Origin: Haemaphysalis longicornis
Lineage: Eukaryota; Arthropoda; Arachnida; Ixodida; Ixodidae
NCBI GenBank assembly: GCA_013339765.2
Contig: CM023450.1
Coordinates: 39,998,711-40,062,710 of the forward strand
Direction of reading: 5' to 3'
DNA: 64,000 nucleotides
Part shown: in pieces, positions 43,371-55,003 of the stretch
Position numbering within the stretch: the stretch's first letter is position 1
How the letters are laid out: every line of letters starts with the position of its first letter
Program-made: the position numbers and the translations under genes
Notes under the pieces: generated by a model
The model's input: the letters and a program-made list of their open reading frames with translations, nothing else
What the model was told of the DNA's origin: nothing
Database searches by the model: none

Positions 43371-43392
43371 GGGGGGGGGAATTTTCGAGCAG

Positions 43393-43515
43393 GTGTGCCA
43401 GTTTGTGAACGATTCCAACACGACAACCAAGTATGACAACAAAAGCGTGGCTCCGTACGCCTACAACGAGACCGTATGGGTTGCCTACAACGAGGAAAAA
43501 GCAATCAGGGCAAAG
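43393..43515 (+). CDS. GH18 chitinase-like gene, VPYAY exon
   Basis: Acceptor CGAGCAG ends at 43392 and donor GTACGT starts at 43516. Phase 0 at both ends. The 41 codons encode VCQFVNDSNTTTKYDNKSVA, PYAYNETVWVAYNEEKAIRA and K. These match the conserved EICxF...D...VPYAYxGxxWVGYDDxxSIxxK stretch. The W and Y of WVxY are kept and DD is replaced by NE. Four sequons (NDS, NTT, NKS, NET) fall in 41 residues. The cysteine should pair with the DTCGGG cysteine of the last exon. Confidence 0.92.
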
Positions 43516-44321
43516 GTACGTGATGCTGCACCAGCGACATTTTAGATAATACATTTTACCAGTAAGTTCTCACGCTATGCATACATTTTCAGAACGGTGA
43601 TGTGTGTGGCAAGGGTTCAGTGCACTTTTGTCCTGCGTCAATAAAAACACAGTGCACCCTCTATTTGTCCGAGCTCCAACCACGCGCGCTTCAAGTTTCA
43701 TCCGGCTCCCACAGGTGACGGTAGCCGGCCACGCTGGTACACAATCCTGAGGATCACGTCATCCACGTGTCTTTGAAATAAGAAGGGCTCCGGAACGACC
43801 GCCGGGTGGCGCTGCACTCTCCCCTCCGGGGGAGTACACCGGGGCGGCCGCCGCTTCGGCACGTGCTTTTTTCGCTGCGCGCGTGCTGCATTTCTCGCGC
43901 TAGGAAGAGGGCTGGGTAAAATTTTCTTTCGACTTATGAAAGCATACACATTAGCACGTGTCCAGCAAGTTCGGTTTACACGTAGAGTAGCTACTGGGTC
44001 CATTTTTGCCGGTGCTTGTCTTGTCGTCTGCTAGAGACGCGTCGTCTGCTACGCGCCAGTCGAACGGCCGAGCGCCCCGGCGGTTTCACGGGATAAAGAG
44101 TGCTCTTGTGGGCGACCCTTGGCTGGTCTAACCACCTCAGTCATCGCGAAACGACTGCGTCTGGCGAACGGCTTTTCAGCGCCCTAAGCAGACGCCCCCC
44201 GGCCCACTCCTCCGCGTCTGGCAAGTGCACGCGCAGCTCGCGCTGTCTACCGCACCGCCTGAGGCATTCAGCTTCCTACTCACGAATGCGAACAAAGCGG
44301 CCGCCGGCTGCGCGAGCCACT

Positions 44322-46012
44322 TAAAGGAGCCATGAAGAGAAAACAAAAGTTTGTTTTATTCGAAAGATTAAGTGTTTCATAGTACCCCAAGCGCTTTCCC
44401 GGAAGCAAATAATGCTTTATTCACTGAGAAATAAGGCAATTTAAGCCAAAATTTTAAATCTCCCGCTAAAATTGCACATTCCGTGACGTGAACAATGGCG
44501 TCATACGAGCCGGTCCATGAAACAGATACTTAGTATGTCGACTCCATATAGCACCCACACGCGGGAGTCGACCGAGGCGGCGGCCATTTTAAAAATACTA
44601 GTAAAACCTAGTGCACCCGCAGCCCTAGTCATGGAATCGCCTGATCCGGAGAATAAAACTCTCGCCGAGGAGCTCGGGCTTGCATTTAACAACCTCACAC
44701 CACTTGAACGCTCAATGCTTTAAAGTGCACGAGCGGCAAGAGTTGTGGGATACGCGGTGGACGGGAAAGCGACCATTCCGCGATAGCCACAACAGACGAA
44801 CGCCCTGCCGTCGGCACCGCTGCCTCGTCAGCCCCGTCGCGACGGACGAATACAGACTGGTACGTATGTGCCGTATTTTTATTACGGTTAATAATAGTTC
44901 AATTTCAGTAGCAGTATCGCTTATGCCAGTTGGCCGGTGTCGTGTATGGAAAGCCGTTCGCGCGAGCTCTCTGCGTCGACCAGAAAGATACGAGCGTCAA
45001 TGCGCGGTGTTTACGGCATTTTTTTCCCCCTAGGTCAGAGCGATTTGACGAAGTCGGCGACGAGCGCCAGCATGTCCCAGGAGTGAGCTAACGTAAGGGT
45101 CCCTGCCGTAATCACTTCCTCGGAAATGAAGCGAGCACACTCGTACTTCCTTTAGCTCTCTTTCTCCTCCGTTTGCAAAGTTCACAAAACGTAGCCACTT
45201 GCTTCGCCGAGGTTCGTCGTTGGGCAGCACATGAAAGGAGATCTCCTCACCGGCGGGGATGTCGCACTCCCTCGACGATTTGCCCGTACTACATGGGCAT
45301 TTCAAAACGCAGTAACGAAATTTCATTGTAAAGTACTCGAACAAACTGAAGTTTTCAGTGGTTGTAAACTGGAAACGAGCTCGTAACGACAGCAGCAAGC
45401 CAACACCATTCGAAACTTCTGCGACGACTGGCACTATCTCGTCGCTTCTTGCTGTTCCTTACTCCCCTCGTTTCTATTTTTACCTTTGCTGGTTGGCGAT
45501 ATGACGGCCAACCTCCTGTCAAGGGATTAAGATACCAAGCAAGGTCGCGGCTGTACGTGCTGGAACGGTTCGTTGGCCCCTAAGAGCCTCGAACCCGAAA
45601 ATTCGTCTGCGCGACGGCGAGATGTCGAGCTCGGCCGGCGGTAGTTTCGTAGTCATTGGCGCACACGCTTGCGTGTTCGTTCGGAACTTCAACCGTTTAC
45701 TCCACCGTTCTTTGTCATAAAAAGAATGTGCAGTATGTTTCACGGGCATTTAGCTCGCTATGCAAACTGTAAGCCCTGCCTAACATGCGTTTGCTTTTGC
45801 CGGCCTCCGCCAATCGCAGAGCATTCTCGAGTGACATCATAGGTTCTGTTGCGGAAAATGAGCTGGTGGGTCGCATGGTCATTCGCTTTTTTACTAATTA
45901 TGTAGCTTATTTGAGCGAAGTTTGCGTTATAAGTGGTGTCGTTATGGTTCTAACGAGGCAATCTTTCGATTGAACCAAACTTGTGTTTTCTCTTCATGGC
46001 TCCTTTAAGCCA
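44322..46012. mobile_element. 1.7-kb DNA transposon with TTAAAGGAGCCATGAA ends and a THAP domain
   Basis: Terminal inverted repeats of about 45 bp: TTAAAGGAGCCATGAAGAG at the left, its complement at the right, extended inward by AAGTTTG and ATCGAAAGATT-like words. The interior carries a THAP-type frame on the minus strand (45326-45030). The same termini and sub-terminal sequences recur in the 0.5-kb element at 52388-52902, which identifies a transposon family. The catalytic core of the transposase was not found, so this is probably an internally deleted P-element-like or THAP-type transposon. Confidence 0.78.
45030..45326 (-). pseudogene. THAP-type zinc-finger frame inside the transposon
   Basis: From the ATG at 45326 (minus strand) the frame reads MKFRYCVLKCPCSTGKSS, RECDIPAGEEISFHVLPNDE, PRRSKWLRFVNF and LKEVRVCSLHFRGSDYGRDP. 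The order CxxC, F-x-LPxD, W, VCSxHFxxxDY is the THAP C2CH zinc finger. The frame ends about 35 residues later without a transposase core. An in-frame 36-codon extension lies upstream. It could be a functional one-exon DNA-binding protein or the first exon of a transposase. Confidence 0.75.
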
Positions 46013-46043
46013 GCACGTACAAAGAGCGGCGGGAACACTCCTC

Positions 46044-46236
46044 ACTAGCCCGAAACGAAAAGATGAAACTGAAAGCGAAGCAAACCCTTCATATTGTTGC
46101 ATGGTCAGCTGCGACGACAGTAAAGAAGAGGATCCATTCGTTAAATTCGGCATATTCTCCGCGAAAGCGCACCAAAAGGATAGACGGTAAGCATGGATCA
46201 CTGCGGTTCGAAAGGTGAAATAAGTTGACACATTTT
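46044..46236 (+). pseudogene. Second THAP-like fragment
   Basis: PSYCCMVSCDDSKEEDPFVK, FGIFSAKAHQKDRR, then a TAA followed in the same frame by AWITAVRKVK. It has the CxVxxC start and the WxxAV helix of a THAP finger with a nonsense codon between them. GTAAGC at the stop could alternatively be a splice donor. It lies just outside the right end of the 44322-46012 element. Confidence 0.5.
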
Positions 46237-47337
46237 TGTTTGTATCTGTGTGCTTTCAGTTTACATTACCCGGCTTTGAAAATGCGAACTAGTGTTCTAA
46301 CGAGTCCTCCCCTCTACACTTTTTTAATGCATGCTGCCAATGATTGTTTTCCGCTGTAATAAATTCCGCTATAATAACTTCGGAATTGTTTAGCTGGTGC
46401 CGTTCGATATCGTCCATATATAACACAATAGGTTGACATTTTGCATGGGTGAAAAAAAATAGTTTCTAGCGATTTACCTGGCTGTAGTAGCTCTGGTCCG
46501 TCTTGTCATTGTGACTTGTGTTCTGGACGGGATTGCTGCGTTGTTCGTTTTTTTCCCCACATTTACAAATACTGGTAATTAAAAGAGTTATACACCAAAT
46601 TCTGCGTATTAATAGTAATTAAAAGTTATACGCCACAAGCTGTTCTGTTGTTTCCGCGAACTGTCACGCTAACCCATACTTGTACTCCAAGCGGGTGACA
46701 AACATTGCGAACAAAAATTTCTTCAAGGACAAGTAAAATGGAAACGCGGCGCTGTCAGCGCACCCCTTAATTAGCGTGTGCCTTTCTAATGCGTTTTTAT
46801 AAGATGCAGCTGATTGTTTCAAGAGTAAGAAATAACCTACTAACCATAATCAATCACGTTTATCTTACATTTTTTGCAAGCCTCAGTGTTTCTGCAGTCC
46901 AGAAAGTCCGGATGTCCGAAGCGCGAGCACGCGAAGGGAGTAACAAACAAGAGAAAAGTACGCTGTGACAAGCTGAACAGCTGTCGCCTTGCAGAAGAAA
47001 AGAGCAACCGACGACCGCCGAACAACGCGTTTCCCCCCTTAAAATCGTCGGGGCAGTCTGCCGGTCGAGCGGCGGGAAGCAGGCGGCGCGTCTGTAGCAG
47101 ACGACAAGACAAACGTCGACAAAAATGAACTCAGTAACTACTCTACGTTTAAACCGAACTTGCTGGACACGTGCTGACGCGTATGGTTTCATAAGTCAAA
47201 AAAAATTTTGCCCAGCCCTCTTCCTAGCGCGAAAAATGCAGCTCGCGCGCAGCGGAAAAAGCACGTGCCAAAGCGGCGGCCGCCGCCGCCTACTCCCCCG
47301 GAGGGGAGAGGGCAGCGCTTCCCTCGCCCGGCAAACT

Positions 47338-47470
47338 TTGCATGTCTGTCTGTCCGTCTGTATGTCTGTCTATCTTTGTGTCTGTTCGTTAGTTTTTCGT
47401 TTCTTTTTGCTTGTTTGCTTGTTTGTTTGTTTCTTTATTTGTTTCTGTTTCTGTTTGTTTTTTGTTTTTT
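47338..47470 (+). repeat. CTGT/GTTT-rich microsatellite tract
   Basis: Imperfect (CTGT)n with (TTTG)n follows the right 231-bp inverted repeat. Confidence 0.8.
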
Positions 47471-47924
47471 TGAAAAAAATGAATATCTGTACATTCTCTA
47501 ACCGTGAGCGTGCGATGTGTACTTCATACAGCTTCGCCGGTCATTCACATTCACAGAATGGAATCGCTGCTAACTGTTCATTGGAAATACACATAAGGGC
47601 ACCGAAAAAAGTCATGATATGAAGGGGGTAATCTCTTAGCATGAGCGATCGTCCTCCTCGTTTGATCACATCAGTGTGCATCAATGACTTCTGAATGTTT
47701 ATTTTCACTAAGTCCAACGTACGTCGAGGCTTTTCGGACCAAATGAATAGGACTCGCGGGAGAATAGCAAACAACCTACTAGGCAGAACGAACTAGGGCT
47801 TTGAGCACGAAACCGCTGAACACGGCAAGCATAGGACGCAGTCACTGGCAGCGTTGCTCTGTGCCACGTAGCAAGAGTGTTCAGCGGCGCCGCTCCTGTA
47901 CTAAACGGCTGCAAGGGAAAGCCC

Positions 47925-48105
47925 CTTTTAAAGACAGTAGTCTTCCTTGGACTACTGAAGCCCAAAACATTTTGGTCTGCCTCCCTGCCAGCCTGCAAAC
48001 CTGCCATCCTGTCTGCCTGCCAGCCTGCCAACCTGCCAGCCTACCTGTCTGTATGTCTGCCAGCCTACCTGTCTGTCTGTCTCCCAGCCTGTCTGTCTCC
48101 CAGCC

Positions 48106-48173
<68 letters not shown>

Positions 48174-48510
48174 GATTCAGCCATCCGGCCAAAATCTGAA
48201 AGAATTCTGAAAGGGGGAGTTTATGTTTATATAGGCAAAATTATTTCAAACCACTAAATCTGGTACCATCCCTCATACTCGTCGACATTTTGGAGCAAGA
48301 AGAAAACATTAGGCATATTTGAGGCGAAACATCCACGCATAACTGGCTTTAGCAGTGTTGTTATATTTGAAGACAAACGTGTCGTTGATTTTAGCGATAC
48401 CAAATAAAACATACGCGGTGAAAACAATATTTCGACCAAAAAATATAAAAATTGCTCGCGTCCGAGCCTAGATCTCGTAGCTGCATTCCAAGTAACGAAA
48501 GGTTTCACTA
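47925..48510 (+). repeat. CTGT-core repeat family, copy 2
   Basis: TTTTAAAGACAGTAGTCTT head, a CCTGCCAGCCTGCC-type tract, about 20 perfect CTGT units (48110-48172), GATTCAGCCATCCGGCCAAAAT, and a distal AACGAAAGGTTTCACTAGATGG. Same plan as 27605-28035. The long frames here are repeat artefacts. Confidence 0.75.
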
Positions 48511-51439
48511 GATGGCGCGAGGGCAGTGTAACGGGGGGAATTTTAATTGACGTGATCAAATCTCCACCGTGTTTATCGTGGGAGGTGCGAGGCGGAAAAG
48601 TGGAAGAGCGTTATGGGGGGGGGGGGGGGGGGATGGAAGGAAAGAGGCATTTGCGAGGTAATGACGGCAGAAGGATCGTCTTTCGACGACTTTTGCAGCG
48701 AAGTGAGCAGATATGCGAGTGATGTTTTCCTTTCCTTTAAGTTTTATTAAGCAAAGCTTTACTACTTTCGTCCAGCGTTTTCGCGGAGGATGCGCAAAGT
48801 AACCTTTTGACCGGATACACACCCCCGGCGAAACACCCCTCGAAGCGCATCGCGTGATTCGCCGGGCCCGCTGTCGGCGCTGCGCACGCGGCCTCGTTTT
48901 CAGTTGTTCTGCTCATATGTTCGGCGGCCGCCGCCGCGCTAGCGGCCGATCAGCTGATCGGCAGCCGACCGCCCCCGCAGCCTCCAATGCATGCGCTACT
49001 GGGTCGTCTCGGGCTACGTGACTCGTATCGCGCCCGGCGAAGAACGGCGCGTTCGCCGGGCCTCCTTCTGTGAGCGTAGCACGGGACCGAAGGGCTTTGA
49101 GCCGTGGTCAGCAACACAGCTACATCAAAGGTTAACCAAGCGAAACCCTGACTCAACCAGACTAAGCCAAGCTTTTGCTTCGCAAGTCGAAGGTTAGCTG
49201 AGCTAAGCCGCAGCCATATTTTTGTACTGCCCGTGGACCGTCCAGGACTGGTAAATCGAGAATACACAATGTGCGTTTCTCATCTAAACGAAAACACGTC
49301 AGCGCCGCCACTGCAGGAGCGGCTCCACGGACGCTACCGATATTCGATGTGTTTGCATTCTTGCGTATAAGGTCGCTTACGAACCCTAAAGATGGCAAAT
49401 GAGCTGTTGCAGATGTAGTAAAACGTTTCCTTTTTATTTCTCGTCGCGAATAAGCGCAACGGGTTCCCGGTAACTACTTTGTTTTGTAAACTGAACATCG
49501 CCTTGAGAACGCATGTAACGCGAAAAGCCAAACGTTGGTTATCTCTATTACTTACAATCGAAAGTACGCTAGGCGTCGTGTTCTGTAGCGGTGAAAAAGC
49601 ATTACTTCAACACGTATTTCCAAAACTGATTAACCCCGTTTGGTCCGAGATTGTCCACGAATTGTTGCTCGCCTTTTTCCAAATTGTATTGAAAGCAAGC
49701 ATTGTGGGAAAAAAAAAAAATTAAACAGCGAGCCATGCCACACACCCTTCACACATGTGGGCAACAACGTGCATTATATTACGCAATTTTTCCTCTTTCT
49801 GACCATATTAGGCATTTGGTTCTGCTGAGTGAGACACATTTCTGGACAAGGTGATTCATGTCGGGATTTGGAAATGTTATATATGAAAATGACACACGAA
49901 ATGCCACATGACAGACGCAAACTCACAACTGCTTACTCTTACCGAGAAATCCCCCCTAAATACTCTTGCGCATCTGTAGAAACGTATTTTAAATAATACG
50001 TAAAATTAGCAACTCAGTATAAACAACGACTGCCCAAAAATGGTATTTATTTTGGAAAAGGTACGGGAAGAACACGATCACACAGGCGCTTGCGGGTGTA
50101 AAATACGTCCCCGGTAATGTACGGGCGATAGCGCACGGGTCGTGGGCAGTGTAATTGTTTTTGTGTGTTTCTTCTTTTTATAAGGAAACAGCGTAATGTT
50201 AGAAGGGTGTGGCAAATGCACGGGTATGCACAGGTCTTGTCGCTTCTTACCGGTTTCGCGTACTAAACTTTTATCCTTTAAATAATCACCACGCCACCTC
50301 CAAAAAGCACACTCCGACGTTCCCGAAACGGCAGACAGCTGCACTCAACAATGAAAACAGTGCAATGCGTGGAAGCAATGTTTATAACACGTTTCACACT
50401 CAAGCGGTGACCACAGCGAAGATGTTTCGTGGAATTAAACCAGCGCATTAACCCGCAACGGCCGCTGATTATTGCGTTTCTAGAGGAAATGCGCACGCAG
50501 AGCTAACTATGTCATCGCTTACTGTCAAACGAGTACACATATCGGTTGTTTTGTCGTGTGCAGCACGCGTCTTGCGCCGCGCGACGTGACAAGCAGCGAT
50601 CGAGGCCATAACTAGGAGCGGTTCGTCCCGCCGCCGCCAGGGGCCAACTGTGTTCGAGCTCGAGGCGAATAGTCACGCGTACCACGGTGCCGCAGCGGTT
50701 CGGGCGGCAGTGTATTCGTGGAAGCCTGCTAGATTGATGGTTAAGGGTACACGCAAAAAATAATGAATGAACATGTGCTTATCGAAAGAAAAAAAAAACC
50801 TCTTGAACATTTGTTGCTGGCCCTCGGTTGGGGAGATCAGGGAAAGCAAGGACAGCTAAAAGCAGTATTCCGTGCCCTGTTTCCTCTGGTGAAGAACAGC
50901 ACAGTCTCAAGCAGGGGCTTCCTGTGAGGTGGAGCTTCAAGTGAATTGACCCACAGATCGTAGTCCTGACGTAGTCCTGGCAGGGGCCCCGGGTAACGGA
51001 TATGTCGTGGCAGTTGGGAGTGCTGTACGGGTGCCACTTCCGAAGACAAGTAATGATCCGCACTATGCGTATTGGTCATGACCGTTTTTATACGCCTTAG
51101 CCGCACTTGTTGCCCATCGGCTTACCCCGCGGGACAACGGGGACAACGGGAATATATTGGGGGGCATTCGGCACGTTACGTCCTGCCCTCTCACACGGGT
51201 AAATTGTGTGTCCCATGTTCCTAGCGTTAGCCGACCATTGGGCGCAAACCTCTGGTCAGGCGTACCTTATATTCTGTTACTACTTGCCGGTGCATTACCA
51301 TTCGCTGGGCCCAATGACGTCTGTGCGGAAGTTTTGCTCTCACATCATACCGGCTTCTTTGATCAACCAAAACTAACCACGCCGAGTATCCTTACTCGAT
51401 TGACTCGACTGACTCACATCACCCTCACTCGTTCACATC

Positions 51440-51960
51440 GTCTGTGAAGCCCTCGATAGGGCCACTTAATTTTAAGGTGAAAGCTACAGGTCTCTATGTT
51501 TCATGGGACGTGTCAGGGATAAAAAGTCCGGAGTATACAGAGAATCACGCAGAAAACTGGAACTCTAAGCTCCAGCCGGCGATCGCGAGCAAGGAAAAGA
51601 AGAGCAATGCGGGAGGAGGGTCGAAAAGGGCTTGAAAAAGAGCGACACAGCGCGCGCCGGGAAACGGAAATAGCCACGGTGGAGGAGTGTAGGCCACTGC
51701 CGCACGTGTAATACGGGTCGGCTTGAGAGGTGACGGGGGCGAACAAGAGGCTCCTGACGATGGCGAGCGAGAGGAACGATATTCGGTAGGGGCTGTCCGG
51801 GGCGCGGCCAAATGGGAACAGGCATGGCAGAAAAGTACAACAGAAAGTTCGACTTTATTCAAACGGGCTCAAGAACTGAAACCCTTCCCGTTCCACCGAG
51901 GTGTAAAGGTCCAGTTAAGCTTTGGCCTTCACATTCTATAGGCAGTTCTAAGTATACCTT
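51440..51960 (-). repeat. Possible solo LTR-like sequence
   Basis: On the minus strand TTGAATAAAGTCGAACTTTC (51843-51862 region) is followed by a GC-rich stretch resembling the R-U5 part of a retroelement LTR. No partner LTR was seen. Confidence 0.25.
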
Positions 51961-52065
51961 TTAATTTTTGTTCACCGCCTGTTCGTTGTCTTGAGAACGT
52001 TCGCCTAAAAAGTTCATCCGTCATTTTAACTATTAAGGCATTGCCGGATGTGTGTACTCTGAGGT

Positions 52066-52268
52066 ATTGATTGATTATGGGTGTTTTACGCATCGGCGCT
52101 ACACAGGCGATGAGGCGCGCCGTAGTCGAGGGCTCCTGATTAATTTTGACCACCTAGAGATCTTTAACGTGCGCCGAAATCTCCAAAACACGAGCGTTTT
52201 TGCTCTTCGCCTTCATTATAAAAGCGGCCGCCGCGGCTCGGAATCGAACCCGCGTCCTTGGGCTACTC
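52066..52268 (-). mobile_element. Truncated SINE copy
   Basis: Minus-strand match to the 8617 SINE: ATTGATTG tail remnant, CGGCGCTACACAGGCGATGAGG, AAAGCGGCCGCCGCGGC and the B-box complement GGAATCGAACCCGC. The A-box end is missing beyond about 52268. Confidence 0.85.
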
Positions 52269-52387
52269 TGGGGTCATAACTTTCATAACATAAGTCATAA
52301 CTTTCTCGAATCCGCTCGTTTTTAAAATTTTTGACCAGCGGATTATAGCCCAATATTAAGAACGATCTATTAGTGTAATTTGCTGCT

Positions 52388-52902
52388 TAAAGGAGCCATG
52401 AAAGAGAAAATACAACTTCGCGTAATTTGAAAGAGCTAGGATTCAGTATCTCACTCAGCTCCATTACTAGCCCCAAAAGATGTTTTTAACGACAAAAAAG
52501 CAAGAAGTATTTAAAAACCTTCAAATTTTGCGCCACAGTGACGTGATATGAGCAAGAATGACGTCATACGGCCATCAATAAAACATAATTTTCCGTGCGT
52601 TAACTGCACGCTAGCATTCAAGTGATGCGGTCCAAATGGAACTAGAGGCCCCATTACAGACTTCCAGTCATGTGTCGTCGCGACAGGTCAGTTAGGCGGC
52701 CGCCAATCGCACAAACAAGGTTCCGTGACGTCATAGAAAAGTTGCGGGAAATTGGCTGGGGGGTCGCGACTGCTTCACACGGTTTCTTTAATATCTCCGT
52801 TATTTGTTACGAAGATTGCGATGATATTGGTATCATTGTTATCGGGACTAAGCAGTCTTTCTGATAAACCAAACTTGTATTTTGTCTTCATGGCTCCTTT
52901 AA
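52388..52902. mobile_element. 0.5-kb MITE of the TTAAAGGAGCC family
   Basis: Ends TTAAAGGAGCCATGAAAGAG and its complement. Sub-terminal blocks (TGACGTCATACG, GCCGCCAATCGCA, ACCAAACTTGTATTTT) match the 1.7-kb THAP element at 44322-46012. It has no coding capacity, as expected of an internal-deletion derivative. Confidence 0.85.
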
Positions 52903-53039
52903 TTGTGAATGCACTCACATGTCTTAGTGAATTTGAAGAGGCATTAAAATCCTTGTGAGAAAGCGTAAGAAAAGGGGGTGTGGATAGCACAGATTCGGAG
53001 CACTTCAATCAATCAGTCAATCAATCAAATCAATCAAAC

Positions 53040-54905
53040 AGCTTTATTTCCTTTGAAAAGGAGGGCTACAGGACAAATCTCTAGCAGCTTGACCAGGTCC
53101 CGACGCCGTTACAAGTTAACAAACAGCAGCATGACGGTGTCATGAATAAGAGTACAAAATAAATTGACAAGGGTTACATAGCATAGAGTAATACAAAAAT
53201 GGGTAACATAATGCTAAACAGCCGAGAAAAATTCATTATCATAGTCATGAAGTGACATGAACATAAAAAGCGGCAATCTACAAGAAAATAGAGAAAAATT
53301 CGGGGGCATGTACTATGCCTGAGAAGAAATTAGCTGGGCGAAGCGTGTACTGAGACCGTTTCGATTATACGAAAGATCAAAGTCTTCTTGGTTTAATAAG
53401 TTTAGCAGGGAAGGTAGCTTGTAAGACAAAGATTGTTCGCCATATGTCGTTCTATAGGTGTGGGTACAGCCCACATTTCTATGTGCCTGGTTAGACGAAC
53501 ATTTGTGTTTCCTTCTAACTGAGCAAGTTTAGTTATAATATACCGGTATCATACTTACAGCAGCTTATAGCACAACATCAACCGGTAATTGTACAAACAA
53601 ATCACTAAGAATTTCGTACAGTGAAAAACAGGTGTTTGTAGATGGAGTATAATGTGCAGCAGCGATATGACGTATGGCTTTTTTCTGCAGCAAACACAGC
53701 TGGCGCAAATTTATGACACCAGTAGTACACCACGCTATGCTGCAGTACTACAACGGAGATGATACTAATGCCTTGTATATCGTGATTTGTAACTTTGTCG
53801 AGAGAATTCGTCGCATCCGTGGGAGGACACCAATGGCAGATGACAACTTTGGGTGCAGGTTATTAACTTGCTCATTTCATGTAGGGTTATTCGAGAAATG
53901 TACGCCAAGGGTACTACCTCAATCTCTATTTCCAACAGCTGAGAAGCCCGAAATAAATTCAGCTTCTTTTTCGGCGTTCTTCCTTCAGTCATGTACAAAA
54001 TAATTTGCGTTTTCGAAGGGTTCATTTTTAACGAATCTACCGAGCCCCAGGCATCTAGGTCAGACTGCGTTTTGTTGGCCATTTCTTCTGTTTCATGATT
54101 AAAACAGCGGAAGGGACAGGACGAGAAAAGCTCACAAGGACAAGGGTCATAAGTGCCCGTCGTTGTCAGCTTTTCTCGTCGTGTCCCTTGCGCTGTTTTA
54201 ATCATGGATCCTTACCGACTCGCCCAGCTTCGCACTCTTGTTCTTATATTTCTATTTCCAAATTTCTAGTAATAAAAATGTCGTTTCATCAGCGTACGAA
54301 ACAAATGCTGCGTTGTTTATGCAATGTACAATGTCTATGTATATCAAATATAAAAGTGGCCCTAGAATGCTTGCTGTAGCACACCTAGAACGACCGGCTT
54401 CCTTGCAGAGTTTACATTGTTGCTACCTACAGATTGTGTTGTGTTTGAAAGGTATAATTTCAAAAACGCATGCGCTCTTCCACTCACACCATAGTTTTCT
54501 AATTTGCTAAAAAGGATGGAATGATCGATTAAGTCCAATGCTTTGGAGAAATCAACGTATATACGTAAAGCCACTTGTTAGTGACTGAATGCATATAAAT
54601 TCTTTCTTTTTGAGTCAAGAGGGCTGTTTCAGTAGGGTGATGCTTCCTAAATCCATGTTGAAAGTCTTGTAAGAAATTGTGGCGATTAAAAAATGATAGC
54701 AATCTACGTGCACTATTTCTCGAAACCTTTCGATAACAGTGGAAGGATCCAAATAGGTCGATAATTGTTCAGGGCCTCCCAATCACCGTGCCTGAAGGCA
54801 GGAACAACACCTGAAATCGGCATTTGTTTGGGAAATATGCCTGTGGATAATAATAGGTTATAAATATGGGTAAGGACAGGGCATTTATATAATATCAAGC
54901 ACATA
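53040..54905 (-). pseudogene. CR1/L2-type LINE reverse transcriptase, decayed, interrupted by a hairpin element
   Basis: On the minus strand, from 54904 down: NLLLSTGIFPKQMPISGVVP, NYRPIWILPLLSKGFEK, then ALRIYVDFSKALDLIDHSIL, FSKLENYGVSGRAHAFLKLY and LSNTTQSVGSNNVNSARKPV, then SYADETTFLLLE (degenerate YADD catalytic box) near 54270-54300. After an inserted hairpin element (about 54098-54240) the frame resumes ETEEMANKTQSDLDAWGSVD, SLKMNPSKTQIILYMTEGRT. The 3' end has AATAAAG and a (GATT)n-like tail at 53009-53046. Motifs and order fit a CR1/L2-type element. Many stops show it is old. It lies antisense in the last GH18 intron. Confidence 0.8.
54098..54240 (-). mobile_element. Second hairpin element related to PLE ends
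   Basis: Inverted arms ATTAAAACAGCG...GACGAGAAAAGCT (54100-54145) and AGCTTTTCTCGTCGTGTCCC...GCTGTTTTAAT (54162-54203) are followed by a TTACCGACTCGCCCAGCTT tail. Hairpin, ACAGCGC motif and ACTnGCCC tail match the 22514-22657 insertion and PLE 1. Confidence 0.75.
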
Positions 54906-55003
54906 GTTTGCGGGGCCTAAAACCATCACAACTGCTGTCGGATTATCGCGATGTCCCTAGTTTGTTGACAGACTCTTACATTTTAATTTTTTTAACGTTA
55001 CAG

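Larger units (their letters stand above)
33124..43392 (+). other. GH18 intron, 10.3 kb, hosting a LINE and an LTR retrotransposon
   Basis: Starts GTAAGA and ends TTTTCGAGCAG. It contains a LINE (33690-34868), the antisense LTR element (36007-42247) and unassigned DNA at 34870-36006 and 42250-43370, the latter closing with a G9 run just before the branch/acceptor region. Confidence 0.8.
43810..47318. repeat. 231-bp inverted repeats 3.5 kb apart
   Basis: 43810-44040 and 47088-47318 are reverse complements of equal length. They share CGTCTnTAGCAGACGACAAGACAA, AAACCGAACTTGCTGGACACGTGCT, a poly-A/AATTTTnCCCAGCCCTCTTCC block and CTCCCCCGGAGGGGAGAG. They enclose the THAP/TTAAAGGAGCC element and a second THAP fragment, so the whole may be one large DNA element or a later nesting. 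Confidence 0.8.
43516..55003 (+). other. GH18 intron, 11.5 kb, packed with DNA transposons and repeats
   Basis: Starts GTACGT and ends ACGTTACAG. It holds nested inverted repeats with THAP elements (43810-47318), the CTGT family (47925-48510), a SINE (52066-52268), a MITE (52388-52902) and a LINE (53040-54905). Nothing recognised at 46230-46860, 48510-51440 and 51960-52065. Confidence 0.8.

Noticed and set aside
47801..48257. Long frames rich in Leu-Ser-Val-Cys
   Set aside because: They are translations of the CTGT repeat tract, open in several frames at once.
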